Positions 1 through 8,700 of a DNA stretch of 10,379 bases are shown here, in pieces. The notes below the pieces were generated by a model. It was not told the DNA's origin. It worked only from the letters and a program-made list of their open reading frames with translations, and made no database searches. The DNA lies in assembly GCA_964469555.1 (NCBI GenBank), contig CAYYAQ010000184.1, positions 1 through 10,379 of the forward strand, in the 5' to 3' direction. Position 1 is the first letter of the stretch, and each line of letters begins with the position of its first letter. The position numbers were made by a program, and so were the translations under genes. Source of the DNA: CAYYAQ01 sp964469555 (lineage in GTDB: Bacteria; Planctomycetota; UBA1135; UBA2386).

Positions 1-543
1 AGGCACCGCGCAGCAGACATGCTTGCCGTGCTCGAGCGCCATGATGGCCAGGCGCGCATGGCTTGGTGCATCTGTCGCGATGTAGATCGCCTCGATGCTC
101 TTGTCCTTGATCATCTCCTCGCAAGACGGGTAGGTCTTCTTGGCCCGCACTGCCTTGGCCAGCGCCTTGCAGCGATCCGGGTCAAGGTCCGTGGCTGCCA
201 CCACTTCAACGTTGGGGTGATTTTGGTAGAAGAAGTGCGCGCCGAATTGGCAGAGCCCAAAGCCGGCGATGCCCACGCGGATCTTTCGGTCGGACTTCGA
301 CACCCACGGTCCAGATGCCTCGGGGACTGCTTTGCCCGTGATGTGGCTACCGGCTTCTTCGAAGCCGGGGATGACGTTGCCAGCAGCATCCCTCGGTAGA
401 TCATCGATGGGTACATCGATGATCGCGGCCTCACTGGTCTTGCAGGACGGAGTGATCGATAGGGCTCCAAGGGCCGCGGCGCTCGCGCCGATGCCGCGAA
501 TGAAATGGCGGCGACTCAACTCAGGTTTGTTTGGGGTCTTCAT
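1..543 (-). CDS. Gfo/Idh/MocA family oxidoreductase, Tat-exported, N-terminal part (runs off left edge)
   Basis: The first 181 residues are visible and the stop lies outside the window. The start is the ATG at 543-541, preceded by the purine-rich GAGAGACGAG. A twin-arginine motif SRRHFIRG sits at residues 10-17, followed by an Ala/Leu-rich stretch and Cys34 (SITPSC, a poor lipobox), so export through Tat is likely. After a linker, KIRVGIAGFGLCQFG (about residues 87-101) is the Rossmann nucleotide-binding glycine motif, with the acidic DLDPDRC at the end of the next strand. Family members oxidise or reduce sugars and related compounds with NAD(P). The usual EKP motif, whose Lys is catalytic in many members, reads HGKHVCCAVP here, so the Lys is replaced. 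This is known in some Tat-exported relatives but makes the reaction uncertain. The gene starts 34 bases after the stop of the GH43 remnant, an operon-like spacing. The substrate cannot be told. Confidence 0.95.
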   Translation of the reverse strand, partial: MKTPNKPELSRRHFIRGIGASAAALGALSITPSCKTSEAAIIDVPIDDLPRDAAGNVIPGFEEAGSHITGKAVPEASGPWVSKSDRKIRVGIAGFGLCQFGAHFFYQNHPNVEVVAATDLDPDRCKALAKAVRAKKTYPSCEEMIKDKSIEAIYIATDAPSHARLAIMALEHGKHVCCAVP

Positions 544-577
544 GTGTTACTCGTCTCTCGGAAAGTCCTGCGCGGAG

Positions 578-1018
578 CTATCGCCTTGGGCGCAAGGGGC
601 TCCATTTCTGAAGGAAGGTCATCTTCGCGACACCCGCTTTCGGGTCCACATCGACCGGCAGCCAGAGGTAGCGTGACTTGTTGAGGTCCTTCTTGTCAGG
701 GGTCCACCATTGATCGCACATCGCCATCAGGGTGTCGGTCTCCTCAATGTGTAGGAAGCTGGTGATCTGACCTCCCCAGGTGTTCTCCTTCGTCATGGTT
801 CCAACCAAGCTGTATCGCCCCGGAGGAGAGTCGCCGAGAACGTATCGGGTCTCCGTGGGGTTCCAACCCCTCACTCCCGATCCGGCGACGAAGCGTGACT
901 GGCTCTCGGTCGTGAACCGATCTCGTGCCCGAGGCATCCCGCTCACCCGACTGCTGCGGGGCTCGCAGGAGAAGTTGACGACGAAGGAGCGACGACGCAT
1001 CGTATCTACATGTAGCAA
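578..1018 (-). pseudogene. GH43-like glycoside hydrolase, C-terminal remnant
   Basis: This 146-codon open frame, with a possible TTG start at 1018, ends at the TAG at 580-578. Only its C-terminal two thirds look like a protein family. GVRGWNPTETRY, then PPGRYSLVGTMTKENTWGGQ, then ITSFLHIEETDTLMAMCDQW and SRYLWLPVDVDPK follow the order seen at the C-terminal end of the five-bladed propeller in GH43-like secreted hydrolases (segments like GWxPN..., SQxTF and DRW...SRYVWLPV). GH43 enzymes cleave arabinan, xylan or galactan side chains, and their catalytic acids lie in the N-terminal part, which is absent. Residues before about position 895 are Arg/Ser-rich and match nothing I know in any of the three frames. 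There is no signal peptide. It is most likely a 5'-truncated pseudogene that once preceded the Gfo/Idh gene. The family call comes from recalled motifs, so it is moderate. Confidence 0.6.
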
Positions 1019-1359
1019 GCTGGCGACGTTCCTGAGCCAGATTTCCGACGACGAACTATGCGCGGGCGACGCGACGAAACTCGCGACTCGACTGCGTGCC
1101 GACGGCGAGGAGGATCGTGCTCGACTCGGGAAGCGTCTGGATGCAAAGCTCGTTCTGGCGGCCGATCTGAAGACAAAGGGAGATGTGGCCGCCGACGTTG
1201 CCGAGCGGTACCTCGGATCCGCTGATCCCCGTCCCCAGCCGCCCCCGGAACCAAGCCAAGGGCCGCCCGATTGCCCGGTCTCGACGGAGCGTACAGACCC
1301 GCTCCACCCTGCGAGCTCGCGGGGTCTTGTTTCTCACCCGGCCGAACTTCGGACACGGG
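1019..1359. other. Stretch without a recognisable gene
   Basis: No frame here gives a family I recognise. On the + strand a frame open from 780 to 1421 is unusually protein-like between about 974 and 1210: it is balanced in charge and helix-prone, with segments such as LATFLSQISDDELCAGDATK and LDAKLVLAADLKTKGDVAAD. Before and after that it becomes Arg/Pro-rich and looks non-coding. The minus-strand frames are Arg-rich and look like shadows. The hairpin at 1306-1325 lies in this stretch. It may be the remains of deleted genes. Confidence 0.4.
1306..1325 (+). terminator. GC-rich hairpin, possible intrinsic terminator
   Basis: ACCCTGCG at 1306-1313 pairs with CGCGGGGT at 1318-1325 (seven Watson-Crick pairs and one T-G pair) around the loop AGCT. 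On the + strand it is followed by CTTGTTTCTC, a broken T-rich run. That orientation would end a + transcript, yet no firm + gene precedes it. It also lies 34 bases past the stop of the minus-strand RCC1 remnant, where it has no T-run, so it may serve either side. Confidence 0.4.
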
Positions 1360-2085
1360 CTAGTGGCCGACCGTCATCACGATTCCATTGGTCAATGCCG
1401 ACCCCAGGGGGAGGGTGGTAGCGTGGGCGACCGCGCTTTGCGCACCGATCACCAGCCCCAGGAGCGAGCTACTGACGGGAAACGAGGTGGACAGCCATGT
1501 CCCGGTCCGGTCCGTGGCGCCGTGGATCGGAACCGTCGACTTCGTCAGGTTGACGTAGAGTCGACAACCGTTCCCGACGTTCATCCCCGGGTGTGGAACT
1601 CCGACCAGGGTCACGCTGGGGGCATTCGGGGGTGCGCCGTAGACTACGAGCAGAGTCCGGGTGCCGATCTGAGGGGGCGTGGCCGTCAGCTTCGGGGGTG
1701 GTCCCTGGGCGATGCAGCCGGTTCCCACCGGAGTGACCGACGCGCGGATGATCGGTTCGAGTGGTACGAGTCGCGGGCTGAGTATCTTCCGGCTGTTGCG
1801 CGGGTCGGCAACCGAGATGCCGTCGAGTTGCCCGTCGGAATTGCTGCCGGTTCCCCAGGTCGCCCCGCTCTGGGTTGCGAACAGGGTGAAGTGGTATCCG
1901 CAGCATAGACCGACGACGGTGACAGGCAGTTTGAGAACTCGCGGGGACGGGTAGCCGGTCGACGACGTGGTCCCTCCTCCGCACTGGCCTTCGAAGTTGC
2001 GCCCCCAGAGGGTGACCTGATTGGACGAGCCGAGTGCGGCGGAGTGATGGTCGCTGTTGTGATTGGCCCGATCAGCGCATTCCAT
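1360..2085 (-). pseudogene. RCC1-repeat protein, C-terminal part lacking its N-terminus
   Basis: The frame ends at the TAG at 1362-1360; the first plausible start is the ATG at 2085 (241 residues). DHHSAALGSSNQVTLWGRNF and then HFTLFATQSGATWGTGSNSD are two RCC1-type beta-propeller repeats (pattern HHSxAL...VxxWGxNxxGQ), but a whole propeller needs about seven. From about nucleotide 1735 downward comes a separate beta-rich domain (PPKLTATPPQIGTRTLLVVY, then GNGCRLYVNL, ending LTNGIVMTVGH) of the kind found as a tail on planctomycete secreted repeat proteins; its role is unknown. The ATG has no clear ribosome site and no signal peptide follows, although such proteins are normally exported. The homology starts in mid-repeat, about 65 bases beyond the stop of the HzsA-like gene. 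It is best read as a 5'-truncated pseudogene; an expressed short form cannot be excluded. Confidence 0.62.
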
Positions 2086-2117
2086 GACTACTGGGGGATG
2101 CACTGGCCGAGAGATTA

Positions 2118-2150
2118 CCCGCCGGTCGCGGGGGCCACGGCGCAACCGTG
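2118..2150 (-). terminator. Tandem hairpins after the 849-aa HzsA-like gene
   Basis: Two perfect five-base-pair hairpins follow the stop of the HzsA-like gene. CACGG/CCGTG (2136-2150, loop of five) begins three bases after the stop, and CCCGC/GCGGG (2118-2132, loop of five) comes next. Read on the minus strand, the second is followed by TAATCTCTC, a weak T-rich run. Together they are a plausible terminator separating this gene from the RCC1 remnant. Confidence 0.45.
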
Positions 2151-2152
2151 AC

Positions 2153-4702
2153 CTACTTCTGCAGATCACGATCGTAGACGCGGCCACCCTCGCGCAGTGC
2201 CTTGCGGACTCGCAGTTGATGCTGCCACAGTCGCTCGTACTTCTGCAGCCGCACGCGGTCCGTCTCGCAGGGTTCGAATCCGAGCATACCGGCCCGCGGT
2301 TTCTTCGCGAGGCTTCGCTGGCCACTCGTGATGATCGCGAGCGCCTGCGCGTAGGCTTTGGCGTTCCGCTTCTCGAGTCCCGCGAGGATCGGGCTGAGCT
2401 CGGGCCGATCGAAGCTGATCATCGGACGTGCGCCATGACTCACGCGGATCTTCTTTTGCGTCAGCTTTTGCAGAACTCTCACGTCGGCTTCGGTCAGGGG
2501 GGCGCGGCCGGCAACGCCTCTGTCGTGGGCACTGGCGTAGGTGGGGTAGTAGGGGGCGTTCAGATCGATCCAGGTGACGACACGGAGGTACTCGGCAGCG
2601 TCGAGCTTCACCCCGTAGTGGCCATCATCGATCACCTTGACGAGTCGGCTGGCCCTCGACCCCCAGGAGTCGGCTTGCATGATCCGGTTGGGACCGGCAC
2701 CGATCACCTTGATGAAGCGCTTGGAGTGTAGCTCCATGTAGGCGGTGTTGAATACGAGCGTGCGGTCCGGCGCCAGGTTGAGGGCGTCACCGGCCGACTT
2801 GTCGTAGTCGTGGCACTCGACGCAGTGCTTCGTGAATACCGGTTGGACCTCTTTCATGAAGCCGAAGTTCCGCTCCTCGCCGAGCCAGTTCGCCGGTTTG
2901 TGCGGTCGACGTTCGAGCGCGATGGATGACCTGGACGAGCCCGCCGCAGGTGTCGGCGAACGATCGCGGCTCTCGTGACAGCCCACGCAGGAGCTTATCT
3001 CGCCGGACTGGGCGATCACACCGCTGCGCATCGACTGCACCATGCGCTGCTTGGCGTCGAGGAGTTGGAAGTAGACGAACCGATCCGGCGGAACGGTGAA
3101 GTAGGCCGAGCCATCCTTCTCGACCGGCACCGTGCCGATGATTCGCTTGTTGTCGAAGTCGTGCCAGTTCATCGCCGGCGCCTCTTGACCCATGCCGCCC
3201 CAACCCGGTTTGGTCCAGGTGAGTTTCGGCGGGTCCTCGACGACGCGCAGGAACTTGACCGAGCCTGGCTCGACGCCCTGCATGTGGGTTCCCCGGTAGA
3301 CGTTCGAAACGTAGAAGGTCCCGTCGCGATCACCGTAGTCGCGCCGCGTCGGCAACCGACGTGGGCGTGCCTGCGGGCTGAGTGGCATCGGGTCGTAGCA
3401 CCCCAGACCCTTGGCGGCGCGGTGGAGGAGCACCTCGTTGCCAAAGGTGTCGACCAGGAAGATGCCGGTATCCTCGCTTTCCTCGGCGATGACTCGCGAC
3501 ACGAGGAAGTGCTTGTCGCTCAGCGCGAATGGATCCTCGTACTTGAGCGGCACGCGGCGGAAGTTGTCGAAGCCACGGCTGCCGCCGTAGCCCTTGGATT
3601 CGTCGGCGATCAGTTCCCTGGCGGACTCGGGCCAGATGCGCACGATCGGCTCGCTACCCTCGACACCGCGCTTGCGATCGAGGATGGCGAGCGCACCCCA
3701 GGGCCGGTCGTGACACGAGGAGAGGATGCAGATCAGACGATCGCTTCCGGGGATCGGTCGCGCATTGAGCACCGAGTGCGGCGTGCTCTGCCCGTAGAGG
3801 ATCGCGTGGTTCGTGCCGTCGGGATTGCTGGTCCACAGACCCTGGCCGCCGCCGAAGTTGCGGTCGACGTATTCCCAGCGGAAGTAGAGCAGTCGGCCAT
3901 CGGGCAGTTGGATACCGTGGCCCTCGTACTCGATGCTCTTGCCGATTTGCAGGATGTTCGCGCCGTCCCGACTCATGCGGAACAGGTTGGCCATGATGTG
4001 TCGGTTGCAGGTGCAGTACTTCGGCTCCCGGGTCGAGCTGAAGGCTATGTCGCCACAGGCCAGGTAGAACGGGTCGAGATCACTGATTCCGGGGATCGAG
4101 GTGAGCTGCTTCAGGTCAGTGCCATCGGCAGCTATCTCGTAGATGTGGTAGTCGTCGGCGGTGTTCTCGCGCATGGAGAACACGATGCGGGATCCGTCGA
4201 AGGAGACCTCGGGGTCCCGTGGCATGCCCTCGGCGCAGCGGATCAGGGTCTTCGTCGTGCCGGTGGCCAGATCCAGTCGCACGATGGCGCCACCGGCCAT
4301 CTTCTTGAACTTGCCGGTGTTGATCTCACTCGTCTGAAAGATGTTGCCGGTGTTGTGGTGATCCCCCGGGTACTGCCGTCGTTCGACGTAGATCATCGGA
4401 CGTGCGCTGAGCAGTGGATTCGCGGCGAGTGCGCGACGTCGCAGCTTCGCGAGATCCACCAGTGCCTGGACTCGTTCGGCTGTCGCGAGTCGGCCCGCGA
4501 TCGCGCGAAGTTCCTTCGAGTACGTCGAGCCGTCTGGGTAGCGAGCGCCGAAGGTCGCGATCAGGTCATCGATCGCCGCCTGCAGCGCGGCGACGTTTGC
4601 GGGGGCTGCGGCATTGCGCCGCGACTTCTTCTGACCTGTCAGGGAGTTCGCGCTTGCGAGGAAGAACACGAGCGAGATGGCGCATGCGGTGAGTGTTCTC
4701 AT
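2153..4702 (-). CDS. HzsA-like diheme cytochrome c / beta-propeller protein, 849 aa
   Basis: An exported redox protein of the family sharing the core of the hydrazine synthase alpha subunit; its reaction is unknown. Residues 1-24 form a Sec signal peptide (LTACAISLVFFLASANSLTG). A helical segment follows (about 34-95), then a TolB/PD40-like propeller with RDPEVSFDGSRIVFSMREN (about 162-180), FSSTREPKYCTCNRH (about 221-235) and LPDGRLLYFRWEYVDR (about 266-281). The HZS middle-domain segment IIGTVPVEKDGSAYFTVP leads to heme site C572-VG-C575-H576. A C-terminal cytochrome domain (EVQPVFTKHCVECHDYDKSA) gives heme site C627-VE-C630-H631. The ATG at 4702 puts the signal peptide at the very start; the ribosome site is weak. 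The 183 bases upstream hold no gene, only a G8 run (4855-4862) and a small hairpin (4803-4815). The peroxidase remnant lies upstream on the same strand. Absence of HzsB/HzsC argues against hydrazine synthesis. Confidence 0.93.
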   Translation of the reverse strand: MRTLTACAISLVFFLASANSLTGQKKSRRNAAAPANVAALQAAIDDLIATFGARYPDGSTYSKELRAIAGRLATAERVQALVDLAKLRRRALAANPLLSARPMIYVERRQYPGDHHNTGNIFQTSEINTGKFKKMAGGAIVRLDLATGTTKTLIRCAEGMPRDPEVSFDGSRIVFSMRENTADDYHIYEIAADGTDLKQLTSIPGISDLDPFYLACGDIAFSSTREPKYCTCNRHIMANLFRMSRDGANILQIGKSIEYEGHGIQLPDGRLLYFRWEYVDRNFGGGQGLWTSNPDGTNHAILYGQSTPHSVLNARPIPGSDRLICILSSCHDRPWGALAILDRKRGVEGSEPIVRIWPESARELIADESKGYGGSRGFDNFRRVPLKYEDPFALSDKHFLVSRVIAEESEDTGIFLVDTFGNEVLLHRAAKGLGCYDPMPLSPQARPRRLPTRRDYGDRDGTFYVSNVYRGTHMQGVEPGSVKFLRVVEDPPKLTWTKPGWGGMGQEAPAMNWHDFDNKRIIGTVPVEKDGSAYFTVPPDRFVYFQLLDAKQRMVQSMRSGVIAQSGEISSCVGCHESRDRSPTPAAGSSRSSIALERRPHKPANWLGEERNFGFMKEVQPVFTKHCVECHDYDKSAGDALNLAPDRTLVFNTAYMELHSKRFIKVIGAGPNRIMQADSWGSRASRLVKVIDDGHYGVKLDAAEYLRVVTWIDLNAPYYPTYASAHDRGVAGRAPLTEADVRVLQKLTQKKIRVSHGARPMISFDRPELSPILAGLEKRNAKAYAQALAIITSGQRSLAKKPRAGMLGFEPCETDRVRLQKYERLWQHQLRVRKALREGGRVYDRDLQK

Positions 4703-4885
4703 CAGGGAACGGTATCCGTTTCTGCTCGGTGAGCTCTACCTGAGTGCTCGCGGTAGCTCTGCCTTTCTCGTCCTTGTATCTCGGCGGAGGCATTGCGGTG
4801 GCCAGAGGCCCTCTGATTTCGGAGCGGAGGACCGAGGACTGTACTCCGCCTGAAGGGGGGGGATCCGAACGCCGACACCGTATTG

Positions 4886-5668
4886 TCAGCGCGCCTTGCG
4901 GAAGGGGTCCGAGAACCGCTCGTCCTTCGCCAACTCGTGATCGGTCAACGTCTCGAGGAATGCGATCAGCGCCGACCGGTCCTTGATCGTCAACCCGAGC
5001 CCTCCGCCGCGACCACCACGGCGCAGTCGTCGATCCAGATTGGGGTGGTCCTTGATTCCACGGTTGTAGTGATCGATCACCGCGCGCAGCGTCTTCAATC
5101 GACCGGCGTGCATGTAGGGTGCGGTCTTCGCGATGTTGCGCAGCGATGGCACCTTGAACTTGCCTATGTCGTCACTGCGGCCGGTCACGCCGCCGACGCC
5201 CTTGTCGTTTCCCTTGATCTTCGTATCGAGCCCGTTGTTGCCGACCTGTGGCGTGACGAACAAACCGCTCGCCGAGCGCCCGCGTCGTCCGCGCCCGCCC
5301 GGAGCGGGGCCAGGCCCGCCACGACCGTTCCCCATGTGACACGTCGCGCAGTTCCCCGCGCCGAGGAAGATGCTCTTGCCGTGGTTCTCGAGCTTGGAGT
5401 AGGAGGGGAAGTCGTCATCGATCGAAGTGGCCTGGGCGAGTCCGGTGTCGAACTTCGTCCGGTAGGAGACGATCGATCTCACGAACTGGGCGAGTGCGCG
5501 GGCGATCCGCTCGCGGTTGACTTCGCGGTCGCCGAAGGCGCGTTGCATCATGTCGCCGTAGCGAGGATCGAGCTGTAGTCGTGTTTCGACTGCGTCGAGG
5601 GTCATGCCCATCTCCAGCTTGTCCTGGATCGGCATGAGGACTTGTTCTTCCAGGGTCGCGGCGCGAGC
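4886..5668 (-). pseudogene. Diheme cytochrome c peroxidase (MauG/CCP family), 5'-truncated
   Basis: The C-terminal half of a periplasmic diheme peroxidase, a family that reduces H2O2 or oxidises a protein or small substrate. Homology starts abruptly at ARAATLEEQVLMPIQDKLEM; in complete proteins FWDGRAATLEEQV is preceded by a signal peptide and the N-terminal heme domain, both missing here. The frame stays open to 5854, but residues before RAATLEEQ look non-coding and overlap the start of the divergent gene. What remains includes AFGDREVNRERIARALAQFV, the C-terminal heme site CATCH (nucleotides 5350-5336), TPQVGNNGLD, and KFKVPSLRNIAKTAPYMHAG, whose Met (codon 5113-5111) is the expected distal ligand. 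A Gly/Arg-rich insert follows the heme site and another lies near the C-terminus. The first in-frame ATG is at 5635. With one heme and no export signal it is probably not functional. The stop is the TGA at 4888-4886. Confidence 0.85.
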
Positions 5669-5730
5669 CGTTTCCCCGGACCTTCTCGTGCCGGAGTGAT
5701 AGCATGGTTTGCATGTCGAGAGTTGGATTC

Positions 5731-5740
5731 CCACGCGTGG
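5731..5740. promoter_or_regulatory. Perfect 10-bp palindrome before the 1071-aa gene
   Basis: CCACGCGTGG reads the same on both strands and ends 14 bases before the ATG at 5755, next to the ribosome binding site. Its place in the leader would suit an operator or a small leader structure, but a 10-base palindrome also arises easily by chance in GC-rich DNA. No convincing -35/-10 pair was found upstream; TAGCAT at 5700-5705 is the best -10-like hexamer. Confidence 0.2.
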
Positions 5741-5754
5741 TCGAGGAGAAAGGA

Positions 5755-8700
5755 ATGCGAGCACACATTCTACCCTCGTTGCTGCTCTTCGTGTTGCCCC
5801 AGTGCGCGGCGCCGGAGTCGGATCTCGTCGCTGTCTGGGAATTCGACGGCACACTCGAGGACCGGGACGGCCGGAATCAGGACGACCTGAAGAGTGCGGC
5901 GAGAGCGTACTTCCTGAACGCGACCGAACTCCCGGGGACGAAAGGGCAGGCCATCGCCCTCGGCATGGCGCCGGGTGACGCGGATTCCCTTTCGGCGCCG
6001 ACGTCGGCGGACGTGCGGCTGCACGCCGGCTACAGCATCGAGGCCTGGGTCCTGCCGGTGTGGAACGGCGCGCCGCCGGTTTGGAACCGCCTCGTGCTGA
6101 ACTGGGGCGCCGCTCCCAACTACGCGTATCACCTGGCCTTTCACAACGGGCAGATGAGTCTCTACCACGGTCAGGCAGACGGCACGTGGGTCGCCGCAGA
6201 GGGCGGTCGCATCCAGCCAGGGCGCTGGCAACACGTGGCGGGGATCGCCCGGCGCAACGACGCCGACCCCGGAAAGAGCGTGCTCGAAGTCTACGTCGAC
6301 GGCGAACGCGTGGGCACGGCGAGCTACGACGGCAGCATCGCTGCCGTCGACAGCGAGGGCATCGGCATCGGCGACTCCGTCGGGGTCCCGAGCGCGGGAT
6401 GCCGCTTCAGGGGCTACATCGATCACATCGCGATCCACAACTGTTCCTTGTCTCCCGACGACATCCGTGCGCTCTTCGAGGTGCGGGCCCCGGCACTCGC
6501 CGAGGCGAGACGGCTCTTGCCGGCAGCGCTCGCCGCGCAAGCGGCACGGTTGACTCAGTCTGCGCGCGCTTTGGTCGAGGACTTGAAGGTCGAGGAGATC
6601 GTCTTCGCCGAACGCCACCCCGGCCGCGACGTCAGCGGTCACTACTACGCGAACTTCGGCTACACCTGCACGGACGAGAAGGACTGGATGCACGGTGCGG
6701 ACGGCACGCGACTGTGCCGTCTGCGGGTCAACACGGGCGAGGTGAATGTGATCCTCGAGGACCCCAAGGGCGCCATCCGCGATCCACAGGTGCACTACGA
6801 CGCCAAGAAGGTCCTCTTCTCGTACCGCAAGGGCGGCACGCACCACTTCAACCTGCACGAGATCGACATCGACGGCTCCGGCCTGCGCCAGATCACGAGC
6901 GGCCCCTGGGATGACGTGGAACCCACGTACCTCCCGGACGGCGCGATCATCTTCTGCTCGTCTCGCGCCAAGCGCTACATCCCCTGCTGGATGGCGCCGA
7001 CCGCGTTGCTCTTCCGCTGCAACGCCGACGGCACGGGAATACGCATGCTCTCATCGGGCTCTGCCACGGAAAACACACCGGCGGTGCTCCCTGACGGTCG
7101 CGTGATCTTCACGCGCTGGGAATACGTCAATCGCGATGCGGTGGTCTTTCACCATCTATGGGTGACGAATCCGGACGGGACCGGCCAGCGAATCTACTTC
7201 GGCAACATGCATCCCGGCGGCGTGTTCATCGATGCCCGGCCGATCCCGGGCACCGACAAGGTGCTGTTCATCAATTCACCCGGGCACGGCCGGAATGAAC
7301 ACCAGGGCAGTGTCGCGATCGTGACCGGCACCCAGGGGCCGGACGCGAAATCAGCGCTGCACAACCTCGGCGGCCGCGACTTCCGCGATCCCTATCCCCT
7401 TTCGGAAGACACCTTCCTCGCGGCATCCGGAAACAAGCTCGTACTCCTCGGTCGCGACGGCAAGGCGCGGACGCTCCACGAGGCGCCGTTGATGCTGCAC
7501 GAGCCCCAACCCTTGCGCCCGCGAGATCGGGAACAGGTGATTCCCGAACGAGTCGACGAGGCCAGCAACACGGGGACGCTGATCATGGATGATGTCTACG
7601 TCGGGCGTAACATGACGGGCGTCGAGCGGGGCAGCATCAAGAAACTCCTGGTGCTCGAGGACCTGCCGAAACCCGCGAACTACCACGGCGGCGGATCCGC
7701 GCCCCTGGGTCACGGCGTGACGTCGACATTGAAACGCATACTCGGCACGGTGCCGGTGGAGGCCGACGGGTCGGCGCACTTCGAAGTGCCGGCGCTGCGC
7801 AGCGTCTATTTCGCGGCGCTGGATGAGCAGGGACGCTCCGTCAAGCAGATGCGGAGTTTCGTCACGTTGCAGCCGGGCGAGACCCGGAGCTGTGTCGGCT
7901 GTCACGAGAACCGGACGTACGCGCCCGAGACGATGCACAGGAGTCGTTCCACGGCGTCGAGGCGCCGGGCCAGCGCGATCACGACGATCCCCGAGGTTCC
8001 ACAGATCCTCGACTTCCCGCGCGATGTGCAGCCGATCCTCGACCGGCGATGCGTGAGCTGTCACGGTAGTGACAAGCGCGACGGCGGGGTCAGTCTGGCC
8101 GGCGACCACGGTCCGACCTTCTCGCACAGCTACTACGAACTGCTGCTGTTCTGGCAGGTCAAGGATACCGGCGGCAACCCCGGCTACGGGAGTGGCCGGC
8201 AAAAGGGCAACGACAAGCCCTACACCACCTACAGTTCGGCCTCGCCGCTGATGAACAAGATCGACGGCAGCCACCACGGCGTGCGGCTCACTGAGAAGGA
8301 ACGGATGACTGTTCGTCTGTGGATCGACGTCTCGGCGCAGTACCCCGGCACCGTTGCGGCGATCGGCACGGGTCAGCTCGGCGGCATGTGGGGAAACAAC
8401 GAGCCGGTCCGCGAACTGGCCGACGCCTGGCCGTCCACGAAGCATGCGGCCGAAGCCGTGCAGCGCCGCTGCGGATCCTGCCACGGCCGCGAACTACCCA
8501 GGCACGTGACCGACCGCACATCCGTGCCCTGGGGCGACTTCCTTTCCTGGGAGCGTCCGCTCAGCCGCTACTCGCGGCACCGGGTCTTCAACCTCAGTCA
8601 CCCCGAACAGAGCCTGGTGTTGCGCAGCACCCTGGCAAAGGCCGCGGGCGGCCTGGCGCAAGGCGAGGACACCAGGAAGGCGGGCGAGAGCCAGCGCGAA

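Noticed and set aside
2975..4732. Long + strand open frame (585 codons) opposite the 849-aa gene
   Set aside because: It is an antisense shadow: Val/Asp/Arg-rich composition, no motifs, and the minus strand carries a complete recognisable protein.
4855..4862. G8 run upstream of the 849-aa gene as a phase-variation switch
   Set aside because: It lies about 150 bases before the start with no promoter placed around it; a single homopolymer is weak evidence and could be a sequencing artefact.
5770..6858. Long minus-strand open frame (362 codons) opposite the LamG part
   Set aside because: Antisense shadow in GC-rich coding DNA; no motif or start context, and the + strand protein is convincing.
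7351..8484. Minus-strand open frame (377 codons) opposite the heme domains
   Set aside because: Antisense shadow; the + strand frame carries the CxxCH motifs.
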